A stretch of 64,000 nucleotides of DNA from Spisula solida (GCA_947247005.1 OX365955.1:22239322-22303321); one strand, 5' to 3'. Positions 21,066 to 36,000 are shown, counted from the stretch's first letter. Program-made: numbers and translations. The notes: generated from the letters alone by a model not told the origin.

Positions 21066-24000
21066 GTAAAAACAAATATTAGTTCTTTTTATAGTTACAT
21101 TTCAGATTTAGTCAGGCGTAATTCGGTTAAAAAGAGGCACAACGAAACAAATCAAGTGGATGTCCGGGTTAGTACGGACAGATTGGAGTTTAGCATGTAG
21201 ACACCTGCAGCAGACTGGTCTGCAACTTTGTTATCATTTACCTTACTGAGAAACGAAAATATTGACAACCAGACTAAAGATTGTTTACTAGAAACAAAAT
21301 GGCGAAGATACATTCCGTGTTGTTTTTGCGATTCATATTTTCAGAACCTATCTGGTTGGTCCAACATGATATTTAACATGTTTTATTGGATATTTCGTAA
21401 AGTTTATGGAAAAATGAACCCAAATCTAAGGTTGTCTGTCCGTTGTCAGTGAGTAGCATGAATATCTGCGGCACTGATGCACACTTGTGCATGCATGCAG
21501 ATCTGACAACTGCAAATTGCCAAATGAGAGAACTGTCTGAACTGAACTTTTGAAGCGTTAATCAAACCAATAACGTGGGTGAAGTGAATAAGGTGGTAAA
21601 AGTGCACCCGACGTAGGACTCGAACCAACGTCACCGGTATTACTAGTGCGTAGATCTGCCAACAGAGTCAGTCTGCACAGTCACTGTACACTCCTCCCAC
21701 TTTATTTCTTGGGTGGGACCCTGTGCCAATGGCTATCCACACCCTCATAAATAAGGAGGAAAAAGTGCACCTGATGTGGGACTCGAACCCATACATGCCA
21801 GATCTCCTGCATCATGCGTGAGTCTCCTGCATTTGAGACTCTACTCCTGCATGATCGGAGGCCAATTTATCAAATCTCACGCATTTCATGAACAAAGTGG
21901 AACCTGACTTTTTTGTTTACATTATGAAAATGATGACAAATATTAGTTTACTTCTTCTTCCGTTAAATGGGTAGAAATCCTTCTGGAATGTCTAGTACCC
22001 AGCGTTAAAATCTGTCATGCCCGACAAAACAGTTGTATATGTATTTACAGATTAAAACTATGTACAAGGACTGGTGATCTAGTGGCCGACTGGTAGAGAC
22101 ATCACTGCAGCTCTGAATGTCTCTATGCCGGTACTGTCTGTGACCATCGCCGGGAGCTTGTTCCATTCCGATATCGTTCTTGGGAAGAATGATGTCCTGT
22201 ATGCCGCCTCTGGCGCTGTTAGCTGCTTAAAGCTGTTAACTCCCCTTGTGCGTGAGTCTGCCTGGTGGAGTGGGTGCTCTGGTACCTCGACTAGTCCGTT
22301 GTTGATTTTGAAAATCATGGTGATTCTGGCCTGGTATCTCCGGTGTTGCAGTGGTTGCCATCCAAGGTTGGCAAGCATTTGTGATACACAGCCGGGCGTA
22401 CGGTCTGTATATTGCTGCGTGATGAAGTGCGCTGCCTTCCGCTGTACTTGTTCTAGGGTGTGGGCATCTTGGGCTGTAACTGGATCCCAAACGGTGGATG
22501 CATATTCTAGGATCGGCCTCACCATGGTGCTGTAAGCTGCAGCCTTGACCTTGGGTGTACAGTCTGTTAAGTTGCGTCTTATAAAGCCTAGTGTCTTGTT
22601 CCCCTTTGATGCTGTGTTGTTGATATGTTTAAATTGCTACATGAAGCATGCATGGTATTGTCATCGAAGTAAGATAAGTGAAAACAGCATATAAACTTCA
22701 ATACTTTAAGTCTAAACTTTCAGCAAGGAAAATCTCCTGCATTTTAATGAAATCTCCTGCATTTTCATCACCAATCTCACGCAAAGGGGTCTGCGAAACA
22801 TGGCATGTATGCAAACCTCTGCACGATCCCAGGTATACATTACTAGTCTGTAGCTCTGCCAACTGAGCTAGCTGGGTGCCTGCCATGAGTCAGTCTCAAC
22901 AGTCACTAAACACTTGGCTACATCAATGCAATGGCACGCTATTAGCGATTAGGTTATTTATATGATAAAATAGGTGGCCAATTAGAAATTTGTTGGAGTA
23001 TATTTTAAATGCAGTTACTAAATTAGAAATCTTTACTTTCAGAAAAATCAACTATGGAAAGTGAAAGCTGTGATGAAGGTCTAGATGACCTGAGGAAGAA
23101 GAGGCTAGCTTACTTTCAGCTGCCTCACAAAACAGAGACACCATCTTGTAACAATGCTGGTAATCTTGATGGCTTGTCTTCAACACATTCCCATGAAAAT
23201 GCTGGCAGTCAAGGGGCTCAGTATTCAACACCTTCCCATAAAAATGCTGGCAGTCAAGGGGATCAGTATTCAACACCTTCCCATGAAAATGCTGCCAGTC
23301 AAGGGGGTCAGTCTTCGCAAACAAATTCTAAACAAGATTTCCTTACTACAATGAAGACAAGAATAACACAAGATACTGATAAACATTTATCTAATGGAAA
23401 TGCAACCTCCGTAAACAGAACAGCTTACAACTCACACGAATGGTCGAATTCTGCTGTATTTAATAAAGCACAGAGTGACTCATCAACCATGCCTTTGAGA
23501 ACATCTGCATTCTATTTTGCTAACCCTGAAAAGGAACCTGGCTCAGGAACTAGTACTAAAGTCATTAAAGAAAGCATAACAGCATCCGTATCTCACAAGG
23601 AGGAACCCGATGATCTGAATGCTTACAATGAAACTGTTGAGAGATTAATTAGAGCTACAAAAGAAGAGATAATGGGTCAGAAATCTAAGGATGATATATG
23701 GAAGAAATTTGTGAAAGAATCAGACATTGAAGAGGAGAAACTGCATGAAAAAACAAGAAATGTTGATGATGGAATTAATTCTAATTCAGTGACTGCAAAC
23801 ACGTTCGAAGCAAAATCGAAGAGAAAATCAGTGGATGAACCTGCAGGAAATGAACTTGAATTGTCTTTCAAACAAAGCGCTGGTTATAAAGGTAATGATA
23901 TAAATGCAAATCAAGTGAAAGATAATGGGCATATCAAGCACAAAACTCCAAAGATTCCATTTGATACTTATGAATCTCGGCCTTCTTACAGCAGTGGTGA

Positions 24001-27000
24001 GCCATCTCAAAAGTTTCATGGTGAACAAAAAGATGCCCAGAAAAGTTACACTACATCTAAAGTTGAAGAAATATTCAGTTCTAGACAAATCACACAATCA
24101 CAATTACAGAAAAGTGTATCATTTATAGATTCCCAGGAGTTTGAACCTATTAAAGAAGTTATTAATGAAAATGTTGGAAATTCTCAAGATTTAAGTGAAT
24201 TAGGACTTTCAACTCATAGGCCTGAATCAGATAGACAGGATGATCTTAAAGTTGTCGCAGAAGAAATTAACCTTGGTGATACTGTTACTAAGGAGCTTAG
24301 AATAGTTCTTGGTGAAGAGAAATTTCAGGAATTTTTAATGAAATCAAAGAGAGACATAGCTGACCTTCATCAGGATTCAGGGAGAAAGGACAGAACACCG
24401 AGATTATTGAAAGAGAAACAAACAAAACCTGAGACTCCCAAATCTAAACCTGAGACACCAAAGACAAAACCTGAGGCTACTAAGATACCAATGACAAAGC
24501 CTGAGGTTCAGTCAAAAGACATTGAAATTGAAAGACCTAAATCTATTCTAAAAAATAGAGAACCTACTCCTCAGAGAGATCTTTCCATGAAAGACAATAA
24601 AAATGTTAAGAGTGACAATAGGCCAGACATTCCAAGACAAAAGAGTGTGTCAGAATCAGTAAGAAATAGTATGCATGATTTTACTCCTAGACAGAATGAT
24701 GGAGATGCTGTTGAACATATGATAGGAGAATATCTACTTAACAAATCCGACACTGTTGAAAGTAAAGATCATTCAGTTAGTAAGTCAGTTGAGACAGGTC
24801 CTGTTACAATTCCTAAATTAGATCTAGATGGAGTCACTAAGCCAGAGAGACCTAAGCTTAATAGACCAAAGCATGACCCACCTACTATATACACAGACAG
24901 ACAGCAGGAAGAAGATATGAAAGACACTGATAGAGATGTAAAAGTCAGTGCTGGTAAAAATTACGATCAAGTAACAGTACCAAGAAATGTTGCATTTTCA
25001 GCTGATGAAATTTACAACCAGGCATACAAAGGCAAACATCCTAATCAGCAGGCAGTCAATGTAAGCAATGGACATTACACAACAGGACCTCATTTTCCGC
25101 AGGGACTGCAGCACCAGGGAGCATATGTTTCAACAACGGGACCACCCTCTGTGCCAATGACACCAACAACTCCTGTGGGTCATGTTCCAATGTCAATGGC
25201 ATATGATCCATCCTCAAGCTATCCCAATTCACCAGGCTTTCTCACTTACAGTGGTGACTTCAGTAGTTATAGAGGAAATTTTCTTCGACAGTCATCTAAT
25301 AATAGTGCTGTTAGTGATAATGTTCCCATTCCGCATCCACCAAATCAAACTGGGCTTCCACCACAAATGTCTTTCATTGCTGCTTATCCTAACTACGCAG
25401 ATCCAAGAAGCTACGGTGTTCCAATGCATCCACAACATGGTGTTCCTGTCATGACCCCAGACCAACATGTGTTTGTACCTCACCCTCCAGCCTCAATGCC
25501 TGCACAACCTGGTCACATGAACGTCTCAGCCAGTCATAGTAGCCCTATTGGGATACCTAATAGCTCCTACCAATACCCTGTAATGATGATGTCACCAGGC
25601 TCGGCTTCAGGTGTAAGCCAGCAATTCTTTTACCCCCAGCCTCCACCACCGATGCCACCCAACATGGGAGCACAGATGACACATCCGTACCAGATGACCA
25701 GTGGTGGTGCTCAACTATACAACGCTAACTCTGTACCATACACTGATAGTGGTAAAATCATAGAACTAAAGGCTGAAGTTCACCAGCCACCTCCAACACC
25801 ATCCATGTCAAATGCTGAGGTACAAACTGACAGAGAAGCCAGTCCAGACAATCGTGACAAAAGTAAGTATAATGAATCTAGGCACATATCTCCATTTTTG
25901 CTTATTGTTCAGTCATCATACTGGCCAATGAATATGAGAGACACTATTTTCAGATTGAATAACTTGCTCAATGCTGATATATAATTTTCATGGTATGATG
26001 TAACAGCTTGTCTTCAACATGACCTTCGGTCTCGGCCACTGTCAATGAATGAAGCAGAACAGACATTTTATGGTCGAATACATTTTATAACAGAACTTTT
26101 CAAAGTATCCCTATTAGGTGACTGGCCATTGTGTGCGCACTCTTAAGTATGCATTCATTTTGGCCAAATATTTTACTATATTTGTTTACAAAACTGGCCT
26201 GTGTCATTTTTGGAAAATCGAAATAAAAATGTATAAATTTCTTGCTAGACTTTTTCATTCAATTTGTTGTAAAAGGGAAAAGAAACTTTCCAATTTATGG
26301 AGACTAATTGCAATATTGAGATACTGGTATGCATGTATATAACCATATTGCTTGCAAACTTTTAGCAACACTTGTAGAGGAGTCCACATTCACATCTGTT
26401 AGTCAGCTCCCTGAGAATGACAAGTTTGTACCCCATCCACCAGCCAAGAAGAAAGAGGGTCGTCCTTCACCAAGATGGTCTCATAAAGCGGATTCCAGAT
26501 CTAGGGCTGTTCCAAATTCCAACAGACATATAGATGGTATAAGACAACACCATGAACAGAGGTAACTTGTTTGACTATGTCTGACCTGTAGACGGCTTTC
26601 ATTTGTTTTGGTTTGTTTTGTAACATCAGATGAGTCCCTGACAGGCTTAGTAACCAACCGTCCCTCAGGACTCCGCAGATGGTATGACACCAAACAACAT
26701 GTGTAATGCTACCTACACTTGGAGCTCCTATTGAATATTGACCATCCTAACCCATTTAAAAACTCACACATCCCTGTAAATACTACTCATATGATGTATG
26801 CTGCTGTGTTCAATTTACAAAATTAAATACTGTGCTATCTATTGTCATTTTGTTTGGTCATTTTACCAGTTCACCAGTGCTTGTTCAAATTCTAGAGATG
26901 TAGAATATGCAGTGAATAATCCATCCAGCTTATTTATGGAATGTTGGTCATTTCTTCCTTGTGTCTGTCGGGTTTAGCTTCACCTTGGTAGCTTGAATAG

Positions 27001-30000
27001 TCACTTAAATGTCCCATTACAAATAGTACAAATTTTCATACAACCCTATATTTATTTAATTCAAATAATTTCAGACGAAAAGAAAATGAGGAAGAAAAAA
27101 TGACTGAAGATCAAATAATTGCAAACCAGAAAAGATTTGCTAAAGCCTCTCTTGATCGATATTTTTCATCTCTGGAAAATGTGTACCAATCATCTACAAA
27201 TGTGAAAACAGCTGAATTACCTCATGAGACCAATTTACCTGAAGTTGATGATGAAGATGGATCGGAAATTCCACAAAATGTGTATCAATCTACTAATGTG
27301 AAAACAGCTGATTCATTTCATAGGACTGATCTAGCTGAAACTGACGATGAAGTTGAATCGGAAATTCCTCAAAATTTGACAAATGAGTTGAATGAACCAA
27401 CAGTTGTTGATGATGTCATGAGTAATGTACTGGTAGATAAATACCAAGAGAAGGAAAGTGAACAAGTGGAAGTTAAGCCTGATGTTGTTGATATGGCAAA
27501 AAATATTGCAGAAAAATATGACAAACTTAGTTCAAATACGGAAGCCAATCATGAACATTTTGATGGGACTGATTTTAAGCGTGAGGTGAAGTTTAATGAG
27601 GAGACGATGAATAGTGATCAAAGCGAAAGAGTCTTAAATATCATAAATGAATATAAAATGTATGAATTACAAGATGAAGAAGATTTTACAGAAAAAGACT
27701 TGGACAATGAAAAAGATAATGATCGTGAAACTCTAGTTGGTAGCATGGCAAATACTGATGTTACTGTTCAAGGAGGTGGACTAACTGATAGACTGAAAGA
27801 TCTTGGTATTGATGTTTCTCATAGTTACAGCAAGGACGTTGTCACCGATAACAAGGAGGTTGTCAACGGGAAGAATAAGAGTAAGAAAAATGTTAAGAAA
27901 AAGGTGGATAAGAAAGGAAAAGTTCTAATTGTTTGCCCCGAGTGTCAAGGTCTTAATAAGCAATATATGTCCTGGTGCACACAATGTGGTGAAATGCTTA
28001 TTGGTATTGAACCAATGTTAGTTAGCAAGAACAGAGATGGAAAAATTCGAACAAAACCTTTGAGCAAAGAAGAGGATAAACATGATGTTGATAACATAAG
28101 ACTACGAGATTCTGTTGGCATGAATAAAGAGATTGTAATAGAGAGGCATTCAGAACCTGTAGAAGTGAACTATGTACAGCATGTTGAAGAGAAACCATTC
28201 TCATTGAATCTAGAAACCATTAAAGCAGACAAAGATGACACTGATGAGATTCTGTTTCCCGACTCTGAAAAATGCTCTCCAATTAAATCTGATGGTAAAG
28301 ACAGTGGGAGACCTTCTAGTGATGACCCCGATTTAGATATTCAGACACAAAAGATCGAGGAAGAAGTGGTGAATGATATATGTGCTACTATAGCTGACCC
28401 AGTATTGAAAGGTTATGTTAAATCTCATTTCAACAAATCCAAACATGCTCATGAAAATGTTAAAGAACAAAATGAACGAAATAAAACTGTTGAAAAAATG
28501 TTAGACAGTGATATAAGATCGAACAAAGAAAGTGAAGTAAAGTCAGTGAAGTCTTTTCACCATGATATTGTTGATATGAATCGTGAAACAAACGGTATGG
28601 CTAATGCTCATGTTCTGTCTAGTGCAATTGATGAAGACTTCGAGAAAGGTGGCGAAGTTAGAAACAGTTGGATAGAGAGTGATAAAGTTGCTCAATTTAA
28701 GGATAATGCTCAAGTTCACGTGTCAAGTAAAATCAAACTGTTCGAACAGAAGCACAATCATGGTTCTAAAAATAAAATTTTCTCGGTAAACGAGGAATTA
28801 GACGAAGATGAACCTTATGTAAATAGTAAGAATGGTGTTTTTAAAACTCATGAACCTGAATTTTTCCAGCCCCCTCCTCCAATACCAAACTTCAGTGTAA
28901 ATGTTCCGGTTCTGCACAATGAGTTGTCTCTGAAACTTCCAGCAAATTCAATGGATTATTCAACAGATATGTCTCAAGTTGTGTCACAAAACTTTGATTT
29001 GCCCGATGAAAAGGGGGATAATATTGAAGATAAGGAGAGAAAAGAAAAGGAAAAAGCAATAAGAAAGCAGGCAAGACGGAACAAGAGAGGTCATGGTGCT
29101 ATAGATGTTGAAGTGTTCGGTTATGAGGAGTCCAGAGAAAGTCGTAATTCTAGTAGAGCAAACCATATGATCCCTATGCTTAATCTTGCTGGTGAGTAAA
29201 TGAGATGCATTTCCATGCATTCACCGGATTTCAATGCAGATACGTCATGCACAGATCCAGATGAGGGTCTAGAATCTCTTGGAATTTTTGCAAAAAGTGT
29301 GGTTACTTTTTATGTTTACACAAGTTTGGTATGGCTAAATTATTTTCTGATTAGTACAACCCTTAAAGACAAATGGCTTTTTGACCCCCTGAGCAAAATA
29401 CTGGTAGCTGGTCAGACCCCGTTTTGAGAAAATAATTTGTTGGAACATCTGAGAAAGACTTCTGGATCCGTACATGACTATTATGAACATATATGAGTTT
29501 CAAGCACCGTTTATATTTATATAACCGCCGACCGGTATGTAAAAAGTGTACAAATTGAAAGAAGTATCTTATTATAATATTCAGTTCTGTAAATATATAG
29601 GTTAATGGTCTATGCATGGAGTAAGGCATTTAACAAACTCTTGAAATATCAAATATTCTATAAGTTACCATGGAAACTGGCAGTTTAAGGCTTTTATCAG
29701 TAATTGTCAAACTAATGTATTTTTTTCCTAAGAATAAGACGAAATTAATCTCAAGTTGGCTAAATCCATTGGAAAGTCTGAATCACACAAAGCTAAAACA
29801 TAGTTTGTTGCCAATAATTAAGCATTTATGGTAAAATGGTAGAAACCACAAGTTCCAAAGCTTAGTTATAATGGCTTTCCCATCTGAGTTAATCATCTGT
29901 CTATAGGGGTGATAAGGAACATGTTTCTTTGTCTATGTAATGCAATGGCACACAACTACATTGATCTGTTTGCTTTTTATTCACAGAGAGCAGTGACGAC

Positions 30001-33000
30001 GATTCTCAGTACCTTGACTGAGTGTTGTTTTTTTCTCACATTGCAACTATATAATACGTTTTCACTGATTTACACACCAAAGCCTACCCTGTTCTGTCCA
30101 ATCGATCTTTGACCTTTTCTGTCCCCAATTTCCTACTTGACTGCTCACATCTTCTGTCCCTTACCCTGTCTTGATGAAGTTTGACCCTATAACAGCAGAC
30201 TTCCCGAAACCTGTCTGTATGACGTATATATCTTGCCAATCCTGATAATGATTCACAAATTTTCAATTAGTTTCGATCAATTGGTTTTCAGTCTTTGCAA
30301 TCCAAATGTCTGACTTTTTTATATTTTCGGGAAGTCTAAAAAATCTTGCAGTGTTTTGTTATACCTTTAATAATTTTGTCTGTATCATTTTGAATCCATT
30401 GTTTAGTTAATGGAATTTTGAGGCAGTTTCATCCTTATGTATATAGGTCATACTCATTTTATTTTCAATTATGCTTGCTGTTTCGTTATTGATTCACTTT
30501 GATGATATCAGGTCACATTTTTGCAGTTGTTTGAATATATTTTGAATATTGAAAAAACATTTGAAAATTAAGAGCTTATAGGTAGGTTCCCAATCAATAA
30601 AGCTTTTAAAGCCGGAGTCACATAAATTGGGTTCCCAATCAATAACCATTGCATACAAATGTAAGTAAATACCTTTAAATTTGATTTCCAGCCAATAACC
30701 TTTAAAGCACAGCTTAAAACTGGGTTCCCAATGAGGAATCAGTAATCCTGCAAGGTGTGCACATGCTGTTCCACAGGGGCAGTTCATGTAATGATATTCA
30801 ACATACACAAGCCTCTGTGTTCTCTTAAATACATCATGTGTATCATTAAATGATTATCATAAGTGTCATATCAATGTGAGTGCCATTCACTCTAAGGCTA
30901 TAAGTCCACTGTCATGTAACCTCGTGTTGTCTGCTGAAATTATGTAAGTTTATCTGTTTCCCTTATTTTTCCTTTCGCATTAAGGGCCTTAATGTTCCTC
31001 ATGTTCTTATGTTTTCTTCATGTCTTGCGTATATGACCTGTCCTTCCTATTTATACTCAAAAGTATATCACACTAAGTTCGAGACCATTTTCAGAATGCT
31101 CCCTTACCATTGGTCAAATTAATGCCCAGTTATTGGCTTAAAAATACAACAAATCTTCAACATTTGATTTGAGACTGATCTTTTAAAGTGATGTCTTTCA
31201 TTCCAAGACATAGTCTTTAAGTTGATTTTAAATAAGAAAAAAAATATCCCCTATAGTTCTTAAAGAACATTGAATCACACCTCAACTTCTCTGATATCAT
31301 TTCAGGGTCATTTTGCATAATTAAAATTATTGTTTTGTGTTGTTATTTTGATCTCAAAAGCAAAATTACCACGATTACAAAATGTCCCCTACATGTAATG
31401 TTTATTGATGAAAGACAGACATTTTGTTTAATATTCATTTGCCTTTCCTGCCAGTTTCACTTTCACCGTGGTAACAAGTTCTTGTTTTGTTTGCTTTCAC
31501 TGGTTTTTATATCCATTCCATTAACAATTACCAAGGCAACAGCAGCGATGAAGATGACAGTGCTCATTCAGACTTTAAACCCTTCAAACCAGAATTGAAA
31601 CAAGCTGGTTCCAAGCTTCAAACAAAAAGTTCAATAAATGCCTGGGAACCAAACACTTTACCTGAAGAAAAAGATTATCCAATAGACAAGCTGCTTACAC
31701 AAGAATTTCAGCCAATCAAAGAAGAGAACACAATTCAAATGAACCAATCATCTGTGGTGTCTGGCAATGAATTCCAAGCACAACTTGCAACTACAGCTGG
31801 AGCTGCAGAAAGGTATGTTATTTCATTTATTAAATAACATTACATCTTAACAGAATTAAAGTCCAGAGAATTGAACTTCTATTAGCATAATTTCACAGCT
31901 GATTCATTGTCTATATTTATATCCCGGTTGCGTCTTTTCATAAGCGGGGAGTATCACTAAGACGCTCAAGAAGTAATACCAACACAAATCTAAAGGACCG
32001 ATTTTGCATGATTTAATTACTCACGGAAATTTATATATTCAACGCAAGAAGCCTGTAATGTATTCATGCATAAAGGTCAGGATCGTGTCAAATTCTCTGT
32101 GCTATACTGAATTATAAGTCCACAAGTTCTGCTTTGATAGTATGCACACTGGTTTGACATCATCAGTCTCCAACCTCTACACAGAAAAAGGCAATGCCGC
32201 AGCTAACAAGCATTTTGTTGTGATTATACATAATCCAAGCATGGCTCTGACAAAAGTCGATCATGCTGTTCGGGGAGTGACTGCTCTAATGTTTCTGTTC
32301 AATATTTTTGGCCGCAATTAAAATTTGTACTAATTGTCAACAATGAATATATTTGCATATGATGTAGATGTACCAGGCATTGATAGAAACAAAAATCTAC
32401 CCTAAATCCTGCTGAAACTGGTCAACTTACGTGATGAAACAATATTTGAATTTTGTTTATTAATTCAGACTTGAGTCGATAACCTCAGATGTAGATGAAT
32501 CTGCTAGATCAGAACCTGGTACCAGCCAGTACAAAACAAAGAGTAGACCTGCAAGACCAGAACCAGGAACCAGCCAGTACACTACACAGAGTGGACCCGC
32601 TAAATCAGAACCAGGAACCAGCCAGTACACTACAAAGAGTGGCCCCGCTAAGTCAGAACCAGGAACCAGCCAGTATAATGCACAGAGTGGACCCACTAAC
32701 TCAGAACCAGGAACCAGCCAGTATAATCCACAGAGTGGACCCGCTAAATTAGAACCAGGAACCAGCCAGTCACAGAAAGGACCCACTAAATCAGAACCAG
32801 GAACCAGCCAGTACAATACACAGAGTGGACCCGCTAAATCAGAACCAGGAACCAGTCAGTTCAATACACAGAATGGACAGGATGAGAAGTGGAAGACTTT
32901 GTTTGACCCTATGGATGACCCACAACAGGTAATGTAAACTTTCATTGATTAGATCTCTTCTGGGACAAAATGACTCACTTAAGAGTTAGGATTGTCATCC

Positions 33001-36000
33001 TAGGTTCACTACATATGCATTAGGTCACAAAGGATGGCAATACAAAACACTTTACATGTTGCCCTTGAAAATCAGTTTTGTTATTGAGTGGGTTTTAATT
33101 TTGAGGTTGAATAAAGAGCAAATCAATGAAAATGAACTTCATTTTGAGGTATTCTTATTTTTATGTTAATGCCCTGGTCAGACAGCCATGAATGATCATT
33201 CCGCACTATGGGCCTCGGGCGAGTCATTCATCTTTGATTTATTAAGTTGACATTCTCGTTGTTTTATTCATTGTTGTTTATTTATAGAAATAGGTTCACA
33301 GAATGTTTCTTCAAAAACACCTTTTAATGAAATGAGGTTGTAACATTCACACTATACATATCATTTAGAAATCATATTTCTCATTACCAATGTCATTAGC
33401 TATACAATATTATACTCACAACAACGAAATCAACGAAAATTCGACTTCCTCGAAAAGTAATGATTTTACAGACTAAGAAGTATATTAAGTCAAGGAAGCT
33501 GAAAGATATTTTTAAATACCTTCTAGACTAGTTAGTGTAAATTTTGGCCTATTAAGAATGCTATTTACAAAGAAAGAAAGAACTGCTGATATTTCTTAAA
33601 CTCATAATTCACAAACGTTTTGACCCATGGATAAATCCACTTATACAGAATATAATTTTATCTAGGACCAGGATGAACCAGTCGACATTCAGGAAGATGC
33701 TGAAGAAAGTGTTATAGATGATTCTCAGCCATTTCTTCTGCAAGTTATCAACCAATCAAAACCTCAGATATCCAAACAGAGGCCTAAATCTGCAGGCGGG
33801 AAACCAGTCAAATCTAAAGTAAGACAATCTATTGAAGAACCTGGGTACCAGCGAAGATGGAACAGATCTAGCACTGCTTGGAACTCGTATAATCCAGGCG
33901 AGCTGAATACAAGTTCAAGTTTAAGGTTAGACTTGTCTTTATTTAGAGGTTAATACAGGACACAGCCGGGCAGAGAGGCGATAATCCGCCCGGAAAATGA
34001 ATGATCACCTTGAGGGCTTTAGCCCGAGTGTGATTGTTCATTCCGGGCGGATTATCAACTTCCGGCCAGGCTCTGAAGTGTATTAAAGTCTTTAATACAA
34101 TTGTTCGATTTCATAATATTTATGGAGAATAAATAACTTAAATATTACTGATGCAGATATACATGTACTAAGGTTGTAACCAATAAAATGCGCTAAGAGT
34201 AAATAAAATTGGCAAAGAGATCCAGCATATGAGCAACGTAACGTCATTTTTGCTCCAACATGACATCATGTTTACATGGATAACGTAACGTGCGCCCGTT
34301 CAACCGGTCTGATTATCATTATGAGATTGCGGACCGGGCAGATAGGCGATAATTAATCATGTGATGGCCGCAAATAGGCTCATTTTTGTTACTATATATA
34401 GTAACAAGTGTATTAAAACATTTTTATGTATTTGAATGTCTTGTACTGACTTCGGGTTGACAATGATTGATAATGTGTGTAAGGGATGTTCAATCCGTCT
34501 CAATAGCCTAGTGGTTGAGCGTCGCTTTGAGTATGAAATGTCTCCAGTCTCCAGTTTGATCCCAGGCCCAATATACCATTGTGGTTAATGATGTAATGGC
34601 CAGGGCTTTTTTTCACTATATGAGGGGCGTATATTAGGCCCTTCACAATTTGCTATAGGCCCCTTTCACAAACCTAAAAGGCCCCTTAATTCACAAATAA
34701 AATTTGCGTCATGGTTTTTGTAAAATCAACTTCACAAAGCACCAAACAAACAAATCACAGATAACAGTCATATATTCCTGTACAGGACTTGATATAAAGT
34801 ATTATATCATAGATACATGCATGTTTGGGAAAAATTGACAAAAAATGAACTAACATCTGAAAAATTTTGTATCATAATTTGATGATTTATCGCATTAAGT
34901 TTTTCACAATTTGAAAAGTTTCCTCGCCTACTTTTTCACAATTTTGAGAATTTTCGTGCTAAATTTTCACAAAACAAAAGAGCTTGGGCCTCTTCACAAT
35001 TCTGCGAAAAAAAGCCCTGTTGGCACTCAGCTTAGTTCTTTCCAGGTAACTTCTGGTTCGCCTGGTGTCACCATAATGTGACTGGGTATATATAGTAGCC
35101 ATATAATTGAATGCTGTTAGACAGTGGAAGTTTAAGCAATATGTCAGAAAAGGGATATTAATTTAATTGACAAGGCATATTTATTCAGTATTTTTGAGAT
35201 GATTGCCGAGTTTTACCAGTAATCAGACATTGTTGCAAACTAGTACACTGTTGTTATTATATATTATATAATAAGTAGTTGAAAATAATATCAAGGTCAT
35301 CAGATATAAGATAAGCATTACATGTAACCCCTTTGATGAGGAATATATTCTCAAATGTTACCATTTATGACTTGATGGCATTCACCTCATTGAGGACCAT
35401 AATGAAAATTGATTTGCTAATTATGTTATCCAAAGGATATAAATATGATGATATTATTATTATTATGTAATGATCACATGTTTTCAGCAAAGTAACCGGT
35501 ACAGTTTTACAAGCAACATATGGAATGTTGTAAATATAAATTATTCATGTATGTTATTATTATTTTAGGTCAAGCACTGATTTATCAAAGTCACGAGCAT
35601 CAAGTTTACCTCGGTCACGTGCACAAACAAGTTTTGATGATAAGGCTTTCACTAGTGGAGACAATCTCGGACGATATTCTGCCGACATTCCATCTGTACG
35701 GGGAAGTTATGATCGGTCTAGAAGGCCCGTCAGTGCTCCTAAATCTCGAACATCTGGACCTGAGACGCAAGCTTCTGTTTTTGAAGATGCTTGCAATGAT
35801 TATTTATCTTTTCAACAAAATAGATCAAGTTCTGTGAATCGTGGTAGACCGTTTAGTGCTGATTTACAAAAGAGGTATATTTCTTGTTTTACTCATAAAC
35901 TAAATTTTCTCAAACACTATCAAAGCTTTCAAGTTGAAAGTCAGTTCACTTGTGGAATGTGATGACCTACATCTACTGACAAGAGGAAACAACTCTATAC

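Larger units (their letters stand above)
21755..22910 (-). repeat. tRNA-derived SINE copy 2, interrupted
   Basis: Its two halves (21755-21790 and 22828-22910) match SINE copy 1; GTGGGACTCGAACCC is on the left and CTGCCAACTGAGCTAGC on the right. They are separated by about 1.04 kb of inserted DNA. Confidence 0.55.

Noticed and set aside
22125..22535. Plus-strand 136-residue open frame
   Set aside because: Antisense to the LINE reverse transcriptase fragment.
25863..25984. Extension of exon 2 to the TAA at 25984
   Set aside because: A strong AAAA|GTAAGT donor and an in-phase downstream exon make this intron read-through, although a short isoform ending here cannot be excluded.
30165..30215. 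Second hammerhead-like stretch (TTGATGAAGT ... CCCGAAAC)
   Set aside because: The invariant CTGATGA is CTTGATGA here, the stem is displaced, and no cleavage triplet is placed.
32460..32816. Minus-strand open frame with repeats of YWLVPGSDLAGP
   Set aside because: It is the antisense of the 48-bp coding repeats of exon 6; the plus frame joins both neighbouring exons in phase.
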